64,000 nucleotides of DNA, taken from NCBI GenBank assembly GCA_016025055.1, contig CP065590.1, positions 3,348,001 through 3,412,000 on the forward strand, written 5' to 3'. The DNA is from Chryseobacterium indologenes. GTDB taxonomy: Bacteria > Bacteroidota > Bacteroidia > Flavobacteriales > Weeksellaceae. Numbering within the stretch: the first letter of the stretch is position 1; each line of letters starts with the position of its first letter. Positions 56,015 to 64,000 of this stretch are shown piece by piece. The notes beneath the pieces were generated by a model that saw only the letters and a program-made list of their open reading frames with translations, made no database searches and was not told where the DNA came from. The translations under genes and the position numbers were made by a program.

Positions 56015-56620
56015 TTACAAGGTAGAGCAGTCATCGCCTTTTGCGTAGATACCGTTGCTTTTTGCTTCAAGTTTTCCGTTTTTTCGATTGATTTTTATCA
56101 GAAAAGATTCTTTGACTGCAGGGCAACCTTTAGATTGTAAAGCGTATAATGAAATATACCGGTCATCAATTTTATAAGCCCCGGTAAAACGGTTCTTCGG
56201 ATCTACAGAATATCCATATGTTTTAGCAATTAAAATAGCCTCAGGAAGATTGTCAATACTTCCTATAAAATCCCTCAGTTGTACTTCATCGGAGAAATAG
56301 ACGGACCTTTCCTTTTTGCACGCAAGGATATAGGAGAAGCAATTATTACCCATACATTTTTGAAAAAAACCTTTTTCCGGAACAGGTTCATTGATGGTCA
56401 TAAAATCAGGAGCTTGACTTTCATAAATAACTGCTTTTTCATAATCGGTATCATTGCTGAGCACACGCCAATATGCATAATCTTTATCCGGAACAATGAA
56501 AGGATAAAGATAATCAACAGTATCCATAATATCAGGGATCTTTTTGTAATCAGCAGGAACCTTGATCTGGCTGTAAAGCAGATTGGAGAAGATCAGGGAA
56601 AATGCGATGATTGCTTTCAT
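56015..56620 (-). CDS. Secreted hypothetical protein
   Basis: 201 residues starting at the ATG at 56620 (MKAIIAFSLIFSNLLYSQ signal peptide); a longer frame to 56698 would overlap the next gene. The mature region has paired Cys (KCMGNNCFSYILACK) and GCPAVKESFL ... GDDCSTL at the end. No family recognised. A TACATTTG box lies 19 bases upstream of the start. Confidence 0.6.
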   Translation of the reverse strand: MKAIIAFSLIFSNLLYSQIKVPADYKKIPDIMDTVDYLYPFIVPDKDYAYWRVLSNDTDYEKAVIYESQAPDFMTINEPVPEKGFFQKCMGNNCFSYILACKKERSVYFSDEVQLRDFIGSIDNLPEAILIAKTYGYSVDPKNRFTGAYKIDDRYISLYALQSKGCPAVKESFLIKINRKNGKLEAKSNGIYAKGDDCSTL

Positions 56621-56639
56621 AGAGAAGGTGTTTCGGTTG

Positions 56640-56647
56640 CAAATGTA
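56640..56647 (-). promoter_or_regulatory. -7 box TACATTTG
   Basis: Plus-strand CAAATGTA reads TACATTTG on the minus strand, upstream of the start at 56620. Confidence 0.5.
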
Positions 56648-56651
56648 AAGA

Positions 56652-57056
56652 TTATTGCAATACAATTTTATAATATCCTTTTTCATCCGTGACATCAATT
56701 TTTATACCTGTAAAAGTCAGTTTATTGATTTGAAAACCATCACATCCCCCTTTAAATTCTGATGACTGTATTGAGAAATCAAGGTTTTTAATATTAGAAG
56801 AGAATTTATAATTTTTTGTTCCGTTATAAGCACCTACATTTTCTAAAATAATCTTATCGTCAGAGGTTTTGGTTAATTGTACACTGATATTATTTTCATC
56901 CTGAATGGAATAGGCTGCTAATGTTCCGTTGGTTATAAGATTTTCATTATTGGAATTGACAAACTCAAAAATGACGGGCAGTGGCGCATTATAACAATCT
57001 TTTCCACAGGAGATGACCAGAAATATTATAAGTAAGAAGGTACATATTTTTTGCAT
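56652..57056 (-). CDS. Small lipoprotein, hypothetical
   Basis: 134 residues with a lipobox (VISC at residues 14-17). The rest is beta-rich (FEFVNSNNENLI...AYNGTKNYKFSS...KLTFTGIKIDVTD) with two further Cys. No family recognised. It is 31 bases upstream of, and in the same direction as, the gene at 56015-56620, so the two may be co-transcribed. Confidence 0.65.
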   Translation of the reverse strand: MQKICTFLLIIFLVISCGKDCYNAPLPVIFEFVNSNNENLITNGTLAAYSIQDENNISVQLTKTSDDKIILENVGAYNGTKNYKFSSNIKNLDFSIQSSEFKGGCDGFQINKLTFTGIKIDVTDEKGYYKIVLQ

Positions 57057-57188
57057 AATTATGGTGTGAAAAGTAAAATTACTTAATAATATTCTGCAGT
57101 CAAAATTATATTACCGATGAATTATTAAAACGGACTCTGAATATTTTCAAAATCCGTCCACGATCATACGTCTGAAGCAAACCTAGAT

Positions 57189-57770
57189 TTACAAAAACTT
57201 CATCGGATATCCGGCTGTGACATTCCTATTGATAATTTTTTTAAGCTTAGATTCCATCATTTTTTTGGTCAGAGGTTTCAGACGGTCAGTATATAAAATT
57301 CCCAAAGTATGATCGTATTCATGCTGCACAATTCTTGCAGTTTGTCCCGTAAAGGTTTTCGTATGTTTGATAAAATCCTGATCAAGATATTCAATAGTAA
57401 TTTCCCAGGGTCTTTCTACCTTTTGCGAAAGTCCCGGAATGCTCAGGCAGCCTTCATAATCCTCCCATGTTTCTTCCGATGTTCCGATGATCCTTGCATT
57501 GATGAAAGTCTCTCTGATTCCTTTGTCATCTTTCCCGAAATATAAGAGCTGATCTTCTGTATCCATATTTTGATAGACGATCCGGCTGTCTGCTACAAAA
57601 AGCTGCAAAGGTTTTCCTACCTGGGAACATGAAAGACCACATCCGTTAGCATTTTCCATGGTCTCCCACATATCTTGTATGAGTTGCTGAACTTTGGGAC
57701 TATTTTCAGTAACTATTGAGCATTTTTGTCTTAAAACCGAGTTTCCGTATGCTATAATTGGTAAATTCAT
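57189..57770 (-). CDS. Peptide deformylase
   Basis: 193 residues starting at the ATG at 57770 (MNLPIIAYGNSVLRQK); the frame is open 11 codons further. Removes the N-formyl group from nascent proteins. Motif II EGCLSIPG and motif III QHEYDH supply the Cys and two His metal ligands. Motif I is GCGLSCSQ where most enzymes have G-x-G-L-A-A-x-Q, so Ala-Ala are replaced by Ser-Cys. It is followed on the same strand (upstream) by the Crp/Fnr gene, about 55 bases away. Possibly a second, specialised deformylase. Confidence 0.92.
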   Translation of the reverse strand: MNLPIIAYGNSVLRQKCSIVTENSPKVQQLIQDMWETMENANGCGLSCSQVGKPLQLFVADSRIVYQNMDTEDQLLYFGKDDKGIRETFINARIIGTSEETWEDYEGCLSIPGLSQKVERPWEITIEYLDQDFIKHTKTFTGQTARIVQHEYDHTLGILYTDRLKPLTKKMMESKLKKIINRNVTAGYPMKFL

Positions 57771-57826
57771 TGTCGTATTTTGCTGCAAAGTTCTTAAGAG
57801 CAAAACAAGTATACAATGAACCTATG

Positions 57827-58393
57827 TTAATTAATTTGTCTGCGGATCCTGCTTAAGGCCTGTGGTGTAATCCCAATGTACGAAGCTATATACTTTAAAG
57901 GAACAAGCTTCAGCAGTTCAGGCTGCTCTGTAAATAATTTTAAATAGCGCTCCTTGGCTGTAAGTTGTAATAAGGAAAGTTCACGTTTGTTCTTAGCGAG
58001 GAATAATTTTTCAGAAGCAAAACGTCCCAGATGATTTCCTACATGGGTCTGGCTGTATACCTGTTGCAGGTCATCATACGAAATTTGCCATACCACGGTC
58101 TCCGTCAGTGCCTGCATTTCATAGTCTGAAGGAGTTTGGGTAAGGAAAGAATCATAGGCACAGGTAAACTCCTTTTCAAATCCAAAATTGAAAGTGTAGC
58201 CATATTCATCATCAGGAATATAGGATCTGACCAATCCGGATTCAACAAAAGACAAGAAATTTTCAATATTTCCTTGCTGGGTTATTACTTCATTTTTAGC
58301 ATACATCTTTCTATGGAAATGCCCAGCAATAAATGCCCATTCCGATTCCTGTAGTTTGACGATTTGCTCGTAGTATGCTCTGATGTATCCCAT
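57827..58393 (-). CDS. Crp/Fnr-family transcriptional regulator
   Basis: 188 residues. N-terminal cyclic-nucleotide-binding-like beta roll (about 1-120; FIAGHFHRKMYAKNEVITQQGNIENFLSFVESGLVRSY), with the acidic/Arg residues of cAMP binding not conserved, so the ligand is unknown. C-terminal part is short and ends KLVPLKYIASYIGITPQALSRIRRQIN, a single recognition helix-turn-helix, as in the Bacteroidota small Crp group. A TAACTTTG box on the minus strand lies at 58474-58481. May regulate the downstream deformylase gene (inference). Confidence 0.9.
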   Translation of the reverse strand: MGYIRAYYEQIVKLQESEWAFIAGHFHRKMYAKNEVITQQGNIENFLSFVESGLVRSYIPDDEYGYTFNFGFEKEFTCAYDSFLTQTPSDYEMQALTETVVWQISYDDLQQVYSQTHVGNHLGRFASEKLFLAKNKRELSLLQLTAKERYLKLFTEQPELLKLVPLKYIASYIGITPQALSRIRRQIN

Positions 58394-58473
58394 AACATTT
58401 TTTGATTGATTTTTACCAGAAGATCAATAATACTAATGCTATTATTAGCTATATTTAGAAATTAATTAAAGTA

Positions 58474-58481
58474 CAAAGTTA
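58474..58481 (-). promoter_or_regulatory. -7 box TAACTTTG of the Crp/Fnr gene
   Basis: Plus-strand CAAAGTTA, 80 bases before the start at 58393; no matching -33 found. Confidence 0.45.
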
Positions 58482-58561
58482 CGAAATGTTTACCGGGAAT
58501 TAAGATGTATGGGACGGATCTCTTTTTGTCATTTGTCAATTCAGTTAATTCCAAAATCACT

Positions 58562-58569
58562 TACATTTG
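58562..58569 (+). promoter_or_regulatory. -7 box TACATTTG of ppc (leaderless)
   Basis: TACATTTG ends five bases before the ATG at 58575, another case where the start codon lies at the predicted transcription start. Confidence 0.6.
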
Positions 58570-58574
58570 TTATT

Positions 58575-61109
58575 ATGATACACGACCAACGCGCAGAAAA
58601 ATTCAGGCAGATTGTGGAAAATAAGTTCCAGATCTATAATTCATTATTTATGAGCCTGCCTTATGATAAAATGACGAATATCGGGATGCTGCTCCCATTC
58701 CTGTATGAAGAAAGCAGAACCGGCTATGATGCAGGAAAAACACCTGAAGAGATTGTCGAAGAATTTTTTAAAAACCACACCGATCTTCAAAGTGAAGAGC
58801 AGAAGCTTGAACTTCTTTTTAAGATCATCCAGTATATCGAAAGACAGGTTGTTTTATTCGACAGTATTGAAGACGCTGCTTTCCCAAATCTTCATTCAGA
58901 AAGTGATAATGGGACCGTTACCAACCTTTTTGAACGTTCTTACCAGGATCATAAAATTGAAAAGGTACGTGAAAAATTAAAGGATTTCAGCGTAAAAGTG
59001 GTCTTCACTGCTCACCCTACGCAATTTTATCCTAGTTCGGTGCAGAGAATCATTCAGGATTTAAGGGGAGCTATTGCCGGTGATTCTGTGACACAGATCG
59101 ATATGCTTTTGCAGCAGCTGGGGAAAACACCTTTTGTGAATAAAGAAAAACCCACTCCGATAGATGAGGCATTGAGTATCATTTCTTATCTGAGATATGT
59201 GTATTACGATACCATTGGAGAACTGTTTACGAAAATTAAAAAAACTTTCGGGAACGGACATTTTCATCTGCATGAAGATATTATCCAGCTGGGTTTCTGG
59301 CCTGGCGGAGATAGAGACGGTAATCCCTTTGTGACAGCTGATGTTACCAAAAGAGTAGCAGAGGAACTGCGCTCGGCTATTTTGAAATCCTACTACAGTC
59401 ATTTGAAATTTATCCGAAGAAGATTAAGTTTCAGAGGTGTTTCTGAAGTGTTGACTAAGTTGAGCGAAAAGCTGTATACTGCCATTTTTGATGGAAAAAA
59501 TATCACTTCCGAAGATATTTTAAAGTTTACGGATGAGGCAGAAAAGATATTGATCAACGAGCATAATTCTTTGTTTTTAGATCTTTTGATAAATTTCAGA
59601 GATCGTGTGAAGATCTTCGGGACACACTTTGCCACGTTGGATATCCGTCAGGACAGCAGAATTCATCAGCAGGTCATAGATGAGGTTTTTGCTAAAGTAT
59701 CCGGCGAAGAAAATGCCGATGCAGAGCAAAAATTTACTCGATTAATTCAGACCTCCGGGAAAGTGAATGCTGACGATTTTAATGATATTGTAAAAGATAC
59801 CTTATTAACGGTTTCACAGGTTTCTGAAATTCAGCACCTAAACGGATTGAGAGGAATGAACCGATATATTATTTCCAATTCAGATGCAGTGAAAGATGTG
59901 ATGAACGTGTATGCATTTTTCAAAATCTGTGGGTATAAAGATGAAGAGATCAATATGGATATTGTTCCGCTTTTTGAAACCATGGAAGGACTCGCCAATG
60001 CTGAAAATGTGATGAAGGAGCTTTACCATCATCCTGTATACAAAAAGCATCTTGAGAGAAGAGGAAATCAACAGACCATTATGCTGGGCTTCTCGGATGG
60101 AACAAAAGACGGAGGATATCTGAAAGCCAACTGGGAGATTTACAAGGCAAAAGAAGTTCTGACAAAACTGTCCGAACAGAATAATATTAAAGTTGTTTTC
60201 TTTGACGGTAGAGGAGGTCCGCCGGCAAGAGGAGGAGGGAAAACCCACGACTTCTACGCTTCACAGGGAAAAACAATTGCCAATAATAAAATAGAACTGA
60301 CCATTCAGGGACAAACCATTACCAGTATTTTTGGAAATAAGGAACAGGCGAAATATAATTTTGAACAATTACTTACTGCCGGAGTAGAAAATGACGTATT
60401 TAAAAACGCTAAAAAAGACCTTACGGAAAAAGAACGCGAACTGATAGTTGAGCTTGCCGAAATCAGTTATCAGAAATATTCTGACCTTAAAGCCCATCCG
60501 ATGTTTGTTCCTTATCTACAGGAAATGAGCACCCTTGAGTACTACGGAAAAACCAATATCGGGAGCCGTCCATCCAAAAGAGGAAACGGCAGTGAGTTGA
60601 AGTTTGAAGACCTGAGAGCAATTCCTTTCGTGGGCTCATGGTCGCAGCTAAAACAAAATGTTCCCGGTTTCTTTGGTTTCGGATATGCCATGCAACAGCT
60701 GAAAGAGCAGGGAAGGTTTGAAGAAGTAAGAGAGCTCTACAAAGGATCGGATTTCTTTAAAACTTTAGTTCTGAATTCGATGATGAGTATGAATAAATCC
60801 TACTTCCCGCTGACTTATTATATCAAAAATAATCCGAAATTCGGTGCTTTCTGGAATGTGCTTTTTGATGAATATGAGCTTTCAAGAGAAATTATGCTGG
60901 AACTGACAGGCTTTAAATTACTGCAGGAAGAAGATCCTTTGTCAAGAAAATCTGTGAAGATTCGCGAGAAAATCGTACTTCCGTTATTAAGTATTCAGCA
61001 ATATGCGCTTATGAAAATTCAGAAAGGAGAGGGTAACAAAGAGGCCTATGAAAAGCTGGTCACCAGATCCCTGTTCGGAAATATTAATGCGAGTAGAAAC
61101 TCAGCATAA
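58575..61109 (+). CDS. ppc: Phosphoenolpyruvate carboxylase
   Basis: 844 residues starting MIHDQRAEKFRQI at 58575, since the promoter box at 58562-58569 lies inside the longer frame from 58509. Catalyses PEP + HCO3- to oxaloacetate. Motifs: VVFTAHPTQFYPSSVQRI (catalytic His), GFWPGGDRDGNPFV, MLGFSDGTKDGGYLKANWEI (with Lys), FDGRGGPPARGGGKTHDF. All four blocks are slightly variant relative to E. coli (TAHPTE, YSDSxKDxG, FHGRGGxxGRGGGP), which fits the Bacteroidota group. Monocistronic with a terminator. Confidence 0.95.
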   Translation: MIHDQRAEKFRQIVENKFQIYNSLFMSLPYDKMTNIGMLLPFLYEESRTGYDAGKTPEEIVEEFFKNHTDLQSEEQKLELLFKIIQYIERQVVLFDSIEDAAFPNLHSESDNGTVTNLFERSYQDHKIEKVREKLKDFSVKVVFTAHPTQFYPSSVQRIIQDLRGAIAGDSVTQIDMLLQQLGKTPFVNKEKPTPIDEALSIISYLRYVYYDTIGELFTKIKKTFGNGHFHLHEDIIQLGFWPGGDRDGNPFVTADVTKRVAEELRSAILKSYYSHLKFIRRRLSFRGVSEVLTKLSEKLYTAIFDGKNITSEDILKFTDEAEKILINEHNSLFLDLLINFRDRVKIFGTHFATLDIRQDSRIHQQVIDEVFAKVSGEENADAEQKFTRLIQTSGKVNADDFNDIVKDTLLTVSQVSEIQHLNGLRGMNRYIISNSDAVKDVMNVYAFFKICGYKDEEINMDIVPLFETMEGLANAENVMKELYHHPVYKKHLERRGNQQTIMLGFSDGTKDGGYLKANWEIYKAKEVLTKLSEQNNIKVVFFDGRGGPPARGGGKTHDFYASQGKTIANNKIELTIQGQTITSIFGNKEQAKYNFEQLLTAGVENDVFKNAKKDLTEKERELIVELAEISYQKYSDLKAHPMFVPYLQEMSTLEYYGKTNIGSRPSKRGNGSELKFEDLRAIPFVGSWSQLKQNVPGFFGFGYAMQQLKEQGRFEEVRELYKGSDFFKTLVLNSMMSMNKSYFPLTYYIKNNPKFGAFWNVLFDEYELSREIMLELTGFKLLQEEDPLSRKSVKIREKIVLPLLSIQQYALMKIQKGEGNKEAYEKLVTRSLFGNINASRNSA

Positions 61110-61149
61110 TGTAAAACTTATACGATAAATTATATTATCATGTATCAAT

Positions 61150-61173
61150 GGGAACGGGCTTTAGCCCGTTCTT
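61150..61173 (+). terminator. Terminator after ppc
   Basis: gaacggg (about 61150) with cccgttc around CTTTAG, followed by tttat. Same GGG-xTTTAG-CCC pattern as at 14151 and 34205. Confidence 0.75.
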
Positions 61174-61233
61174 TATTATAAACGGCGTCCATTGTCTTTA
61201 ACCAAAAAAATATATGATGTTTTTTGATAAAAA

Positions 61234-62838
61234 TTAATCTTTGATGAGTTTTTCGTAAATCGTTTTATTTTTTGTCCGGAGTTTCAAATAATAGGTTCCC
61301 TTTGCAAAACCCTCCACGTTTACGCTTTTTTGTTGATTGTTTTTTTGGATCAGCCTTCCCAGGTTATCATATATTTCCAATGATTGTATTTCATCTTTAG
61401 ATACTATATGGAGAATGTTTTTGACAGGATTGGGATAAATTTTCAATATCTCTTTTTTCGAAGATTCGGAAGTACCCAGCACAGCATTGTAAATACTGCC
61501 AAAATTAAGAATTCCATATCCCATTTGATCCGTGTGATTAGGATAGAGTGAAGCGGTTTGTCTTAATTTTGTTCTGATCTGCTCTCTGTTCATATTCGGA
61601 AAAGCCTGGATAAAGCAAGCCACTCCTCCGGCAGCGATGGGTGTTGCAATAGAAGTTCCGTTCACTGTTATAGTGGCGTTATCGAAAACAGTCGTAGTGT
61701 TCGTTCCCTGTGCACTTCCATCAGGTTTTATGACCCCCGCGGAATTCGGTCCGAAAGAAGAAAAAACTGAAGAATTTCCTGTAGAATCTACTCCTCCGAT
61801 AGAAAATACATTCGTATTGTCAGAAGGTGTCAAAAGGTAATGCCAAGGTTTATCTCCTGAATTTCCGGCTGCTGCAAGTACGAAAATCCCTTTTTCAGCA
61901 GCAATCCCGGCAGCACGGGCGATAAAAGAGATGCTTCCGTTCATATCTGCATACGTATAATTGTACTTTGAGTCATCAAAAACATGATATCCCAGTGATG
62001 AGGTGATGATCTCGACCCCTTTTCGATCGGCTTCCTCTGCAGCTTCAATCCAGTATAGTTCTTCTTCTGGAATTTCTACGGCTGCGTTTTCCGTTCGGTA
62101 AAGATAAAAATCAGCGTCAGGAGCAGAACCTACGAAAATATTTTCAAGATAGCCTCCAATAGCTCCTAAAATCGCAGTACCATGAGAATTTAAAGTGGTA
62201 TTGTAAATATCACCGGTTTTTGTTACAAAATCATAGCCTGCTTTGATCTGATTGTTATTCCATATTTTTGAAAAGGCAGCTCCGGTATTTACTGTCGGAA
62301 ATCCGGAATCGATCACGGCAATGGAAATTCCGGTTCCTGTAAAACCTGCTATATGGAGCGGCCTTATATTAACCTGGTCAATCTGTGCGGAACCGGAACC
62401 ATAATTGAAATTTGTCAGTATTTTATTGGAAGTTGCCTGATCATCCCACTTGTGAGAAGGAAGCTGTTTGACTGTGGTTGATGCATTTCTGGCAAAACTT
62501 TCTACAGACAATACAAAGGGTTGGGTCTGCAAAAGAGTAATCTGGGCAGGAGTTGCGTTTACAGCAGCACCATTGAGCCATTTTGAGTAGTCGGTAACGG
62601 TAAAGCCTAAATTCTGGAGATTCTGAATATAAGATTGTTCGATAGGGGCATCCTGGTCATTTAAAGAAATTCCCAGTGTCAGTCGTCTGTTGAGGGACTT
62701 TTGCGTCAGCTCTGAAAGAGGGTTGGCAAAGAAGGCTGCTTTATTCGGTTTATCTTTAAAATAGACAAAAACAAGTTCAGTTTGAGCAAATGCACTGGAG
62801 TAACCTGTTAAGATACAAAACAATAAAATTTTTTTCAT
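61234..62838 (-). CDS. Secreted S8 (subtilisin-like) serine protease with T9SS sorting domain
   Basis: 534 residues. Signal peptide MKKILLFCILTGYSSAFAQ. Catalytic triad: Asp in ISIAVIDSGFP, His in NSHGTAILG and Ser in GTSIATPIAAGG. The subtilase domain spans about 150-450. C-terminal T9SS type A sorting domain from about 460 (LKIYPNPVKNILHIVS...LEIYDNLGRLI...GTYYLKLRTKNKTIYEKLIKD), which directs secretion and surface attachment. The N-terminal 20-150 looks like a prosegment (LVFVYFKDKPNKAAFFANPLSELTQKSLNRR). Together with the LPMO at 1336 it shows an active T9SS. Confidence 0.95.
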   Translation of the reverse strand: MKKILLFCILTGYSSAFAQTELVFVYFKDKPNKAAFFANPLSELTQKSLNRRLTLGISLNDQDAPIEQSYIQNLQNLGFTVTDYSKWLNGAAVNATPAQITLLQTQPFVLSVESFARNASTTVKQLPSHKWDDQATSNKILTNFNYGSGSAQIDQVNIRPLHIAGFTGTGISIAVIDSGFPTVNTGAAFSKIWNNNQIKAGYDFVTKTGDIYNTTLNSHGTAILGAIGGYLENIFVGSAPDADFYLYRTENAAVEIPEEELYWIEAAEEADRKGVEIITSSLGYHVFDDSKYNYTYADMNGSISFIARAAGIAAEKGIFVLAAAGNSGDKPWHYLLTPSDNTNVFSIGGVDSTGNSSVFSSFGPNSAGVIKPDGSAQGTNTTTVFDNATITVNGTSIATPIAAGGVACFIQAFPNMNREQIRTKLRQTASLYPNHTDQMGYGILNFGSIYNAVLGTSESSKKEILKIYPNPVKNILHIVSKDEIQSLEIYDNLGRLIQKNNQQKSVNVEGFAKGTYYLKLRTKNKTIYEKLIKD

Positions 62839-62926
62839 AGTATTATTTTGTATAAAGATAAAAACAAAATCAATAAAATTTTTGATAGGATTTTAAATTC
62901 CTTATTTTTACAGAAATATTTATTAT

Positions 62927-64000
62927 ATGAAAAAGATTCAGATGGTTGACTTGCAAAGTCAGTATTACAAAATAAAGAATGATGTAGACAATGCAGTTTT
63001 AAATGTAATGGATTCGGCAGCTTTTATTAACGGCCCTGAAGTAAAGTCTTTCCAGAATGAATTGGAGTCTTATTTAGACGTAAAACATGTGATCCCATGT
63101 GCCAATGGTACAGATGCATTACAGATTGCCCTGATGGCTTTGGACCTTAAAGAGGGAGATGAAATCATTACGGCTGATTTTACTTTTGCTGCAACGGTAG
63201 AAGTAATTCACCTTCTTAAACTGAAATCGGTTTTGGTGGACGTAGACTATGATACCTTCACGATTTCTACTGAGCAGATTAAAAAAGCAATCACTCCAAG
63301 AACAAAAGCGATCATTCCGGTACACATATTCGGACAGTGTGCCAATATGGAAGAGATTTTGAAAATCGCGGAAGAGAATAATTTATACGTTATCGAAGAC
63401 AATGCTCAGGCGATCGGTTCAGAGTATACATTTTCTAACGGAGAGGTAAAACAGGCAGGAACAATGTCTACGGTAGGAACAACTTCTTTCTTTCCATCCA
63501 AAAACTTAGGATGTTATGGAGATGGTGGAGCTATTTTTACCAACAACGATGAGCTGGCTCACCGTTTGAGAGGAATTGTAAACCATGGAATGTATGAAAG
63601 ATACTACCATGATGAGGTAGGAGTGAATTCCCGTTTAGACAGTATTCAGGCAGCAGTTTTAAGAAAAAAACTTCCTCACCTGGATTCTTATAATGAAGCA
63701 AGAAGAAAAGCAGCAGATTTCTATGACGAGGCGTTTGCAGGAAACCCGAATATCCTTACTCCCAAAAGAGCTGAAAATTCTACCCATGTATTTCACCAGT
63801 ATACCTTAAGAATTCTTAACGGGAAACGTAATGAACTACAGAAATTCTTAACTGAAAAAGAAATTCCTGCGATGATTTATTATCCGGTAGCTTTAAGAAA
63901 GCAAAAAGCTTACTTCCAGGAAAGTAATGATGCAGATTTCGTGAATACGGATAAGCTTTTGGATCAGGTAATTTCTTTACCGATGCATACAGAACTTGAC
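62927..64000 (+). CDS. DegT/DnrJ/EryC1/StrS sugar aminotransferase (WbpE-like), cut by window end
   Basis: The ATG at 62927 starts an open frame that runs to the last base (358 codons seen). PLP-dependent sugar aminotransferase: IPCANGTDALQIALMAL near residue 57, VIEDNAQAIGSEY (Asp of the PLP pocket), and the Schiff-base Lys in TSFFPSKNLGCYGDGGAIFTNN. The end seen is ...YYPVALRKQKAYF...DKLLDQVISLPMHTELD. Closest recalled relatives are WbpE/WlbC-type enzymes that make 2,3-diamino-sugar nucleotides for O-antigen or capsule (close match in block order). So the gene may open a surface-polysaccharide cluster beyond the window. Confidence 0.92.
   Translation, partial: MKKIQMVDLQSQYYKIKNDVDNAVLNVMDSAAFINGPEVKSFQNELESYLDVKHVIPCANGTDALQIALMALDLKEGDEIITADFTFAATVEVIHLLKLKSVLVDVDYDTFTISTEQIKKAITPRTKAIIPVHIFGQCANMEEILKIAEENNLYVIEDNAQAIGSEYTFSNGEVKQAGTMSTVGTTSFFPSKNLGCYGDGGAIFTNNDELAHRLRGIVNHGMYERYYHDEVGVNSRLDSIQAAVLRKKLPHLDSYNEARRKAADFYDEAFAGNPNILTPKRAENSTHVFHQYTLRILNGKRNELQKFLTEKEIPAMIYYPVALRKQKAYFQESNDADFVNTDKLLDQVISLPMHTELD

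Noticed and set aside
58509..58574. Longer start for PEP carboxylase at 58509
   Set aside because: A TACATTTG promoter box lies within these codons, and the family begins near MIHDQRAEKF.

Overview
The window looks like a chromosome segment of a Chryseobacterium-type flavobacterium (Bacteroidota). The evidence is its AT-rich DNA, weak ribosome binding sites, several promoters of the Bacteroidota form TTTG-N18-20-TAnnTTTG, a SusC/SusD pair, two proteins with C-terminal type IX secretion (T9SS) sorting domains, and AraC, HxlR and TonB-receptor families typical of that group. No rRNA, tRNA, CRISPR array, insertion sequence or prophage was seen. The first and last genes are cut by the window edges. 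Layout: 0-5 kb holds an RsmI-like methylase, a chitin/cellulose-active LPMO (T9SS substrate), a DUF4349 lipoprotein and an Mpo1-like membrane protein. 5-10 kb is an AraC-TolC-HlyD-MFS efflux operon. 10-14 kb is a TonB receptor, a siderophore reductase and a methyltransferase. 14-16 kb is metG. 16.5-23.2 kb is a SusC-SusD-GH97 alpha-glucan locus. 23.4-27.9 kb is a compact RiPP cluster. 28-30 kb has an SBF-like transporter and a sterol-desaturase-type hydroxylase. 30.3-34.1 kb is GH13 amylase, an NTF2-fold protein and a sugar MFS porter, probably the second half of the alpha-glucan system. 34.5-36 kb has pirin and an FMN reductase. 36-42.5 kb is purM-purN-purH-purD-guaA. 42.6-64 kb is mixed: a GNAT-nitrilase fusion, a Cys-rich secreted-peptide gene, an ABC1/UbiB kinase, a DEAD helicase, a GDSL hydrolase, an alcohol dehydrogenase, HxlR divergent from lpd, peptide deformylase, Crp/Fnr, PEP carboxylase, an S8 protease and a sugar aminotransferase. 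The most interesting system is the RiPP cluster: a 69-residue precursor ending in three back-to-back aromatic-X-X motifs (YDR, HDT, FLR), a FxsB-like radical SAM/SPASM enzyme, two tandem paralogous Fe(II)/2-oxoglutarate oxygenases and a secreted pepsin-type protease. This fits a three-residue-cyclophane (triceptide) pathway with Tyr and His rings that may be hydroxylated. It lies between the two halves of the glucan-use genes. A second result affects how the annotation is read. Eleven genes carry twelve frame lesions, and ten of these are one-base changes in homopolymers (five are A7 read as A6). Such a pattern is more likely uncorrected sequencing error, or a mutator strain, than widespread gene decay. 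These genes are therefore annotated as full-length CDSs with the lesion position given.
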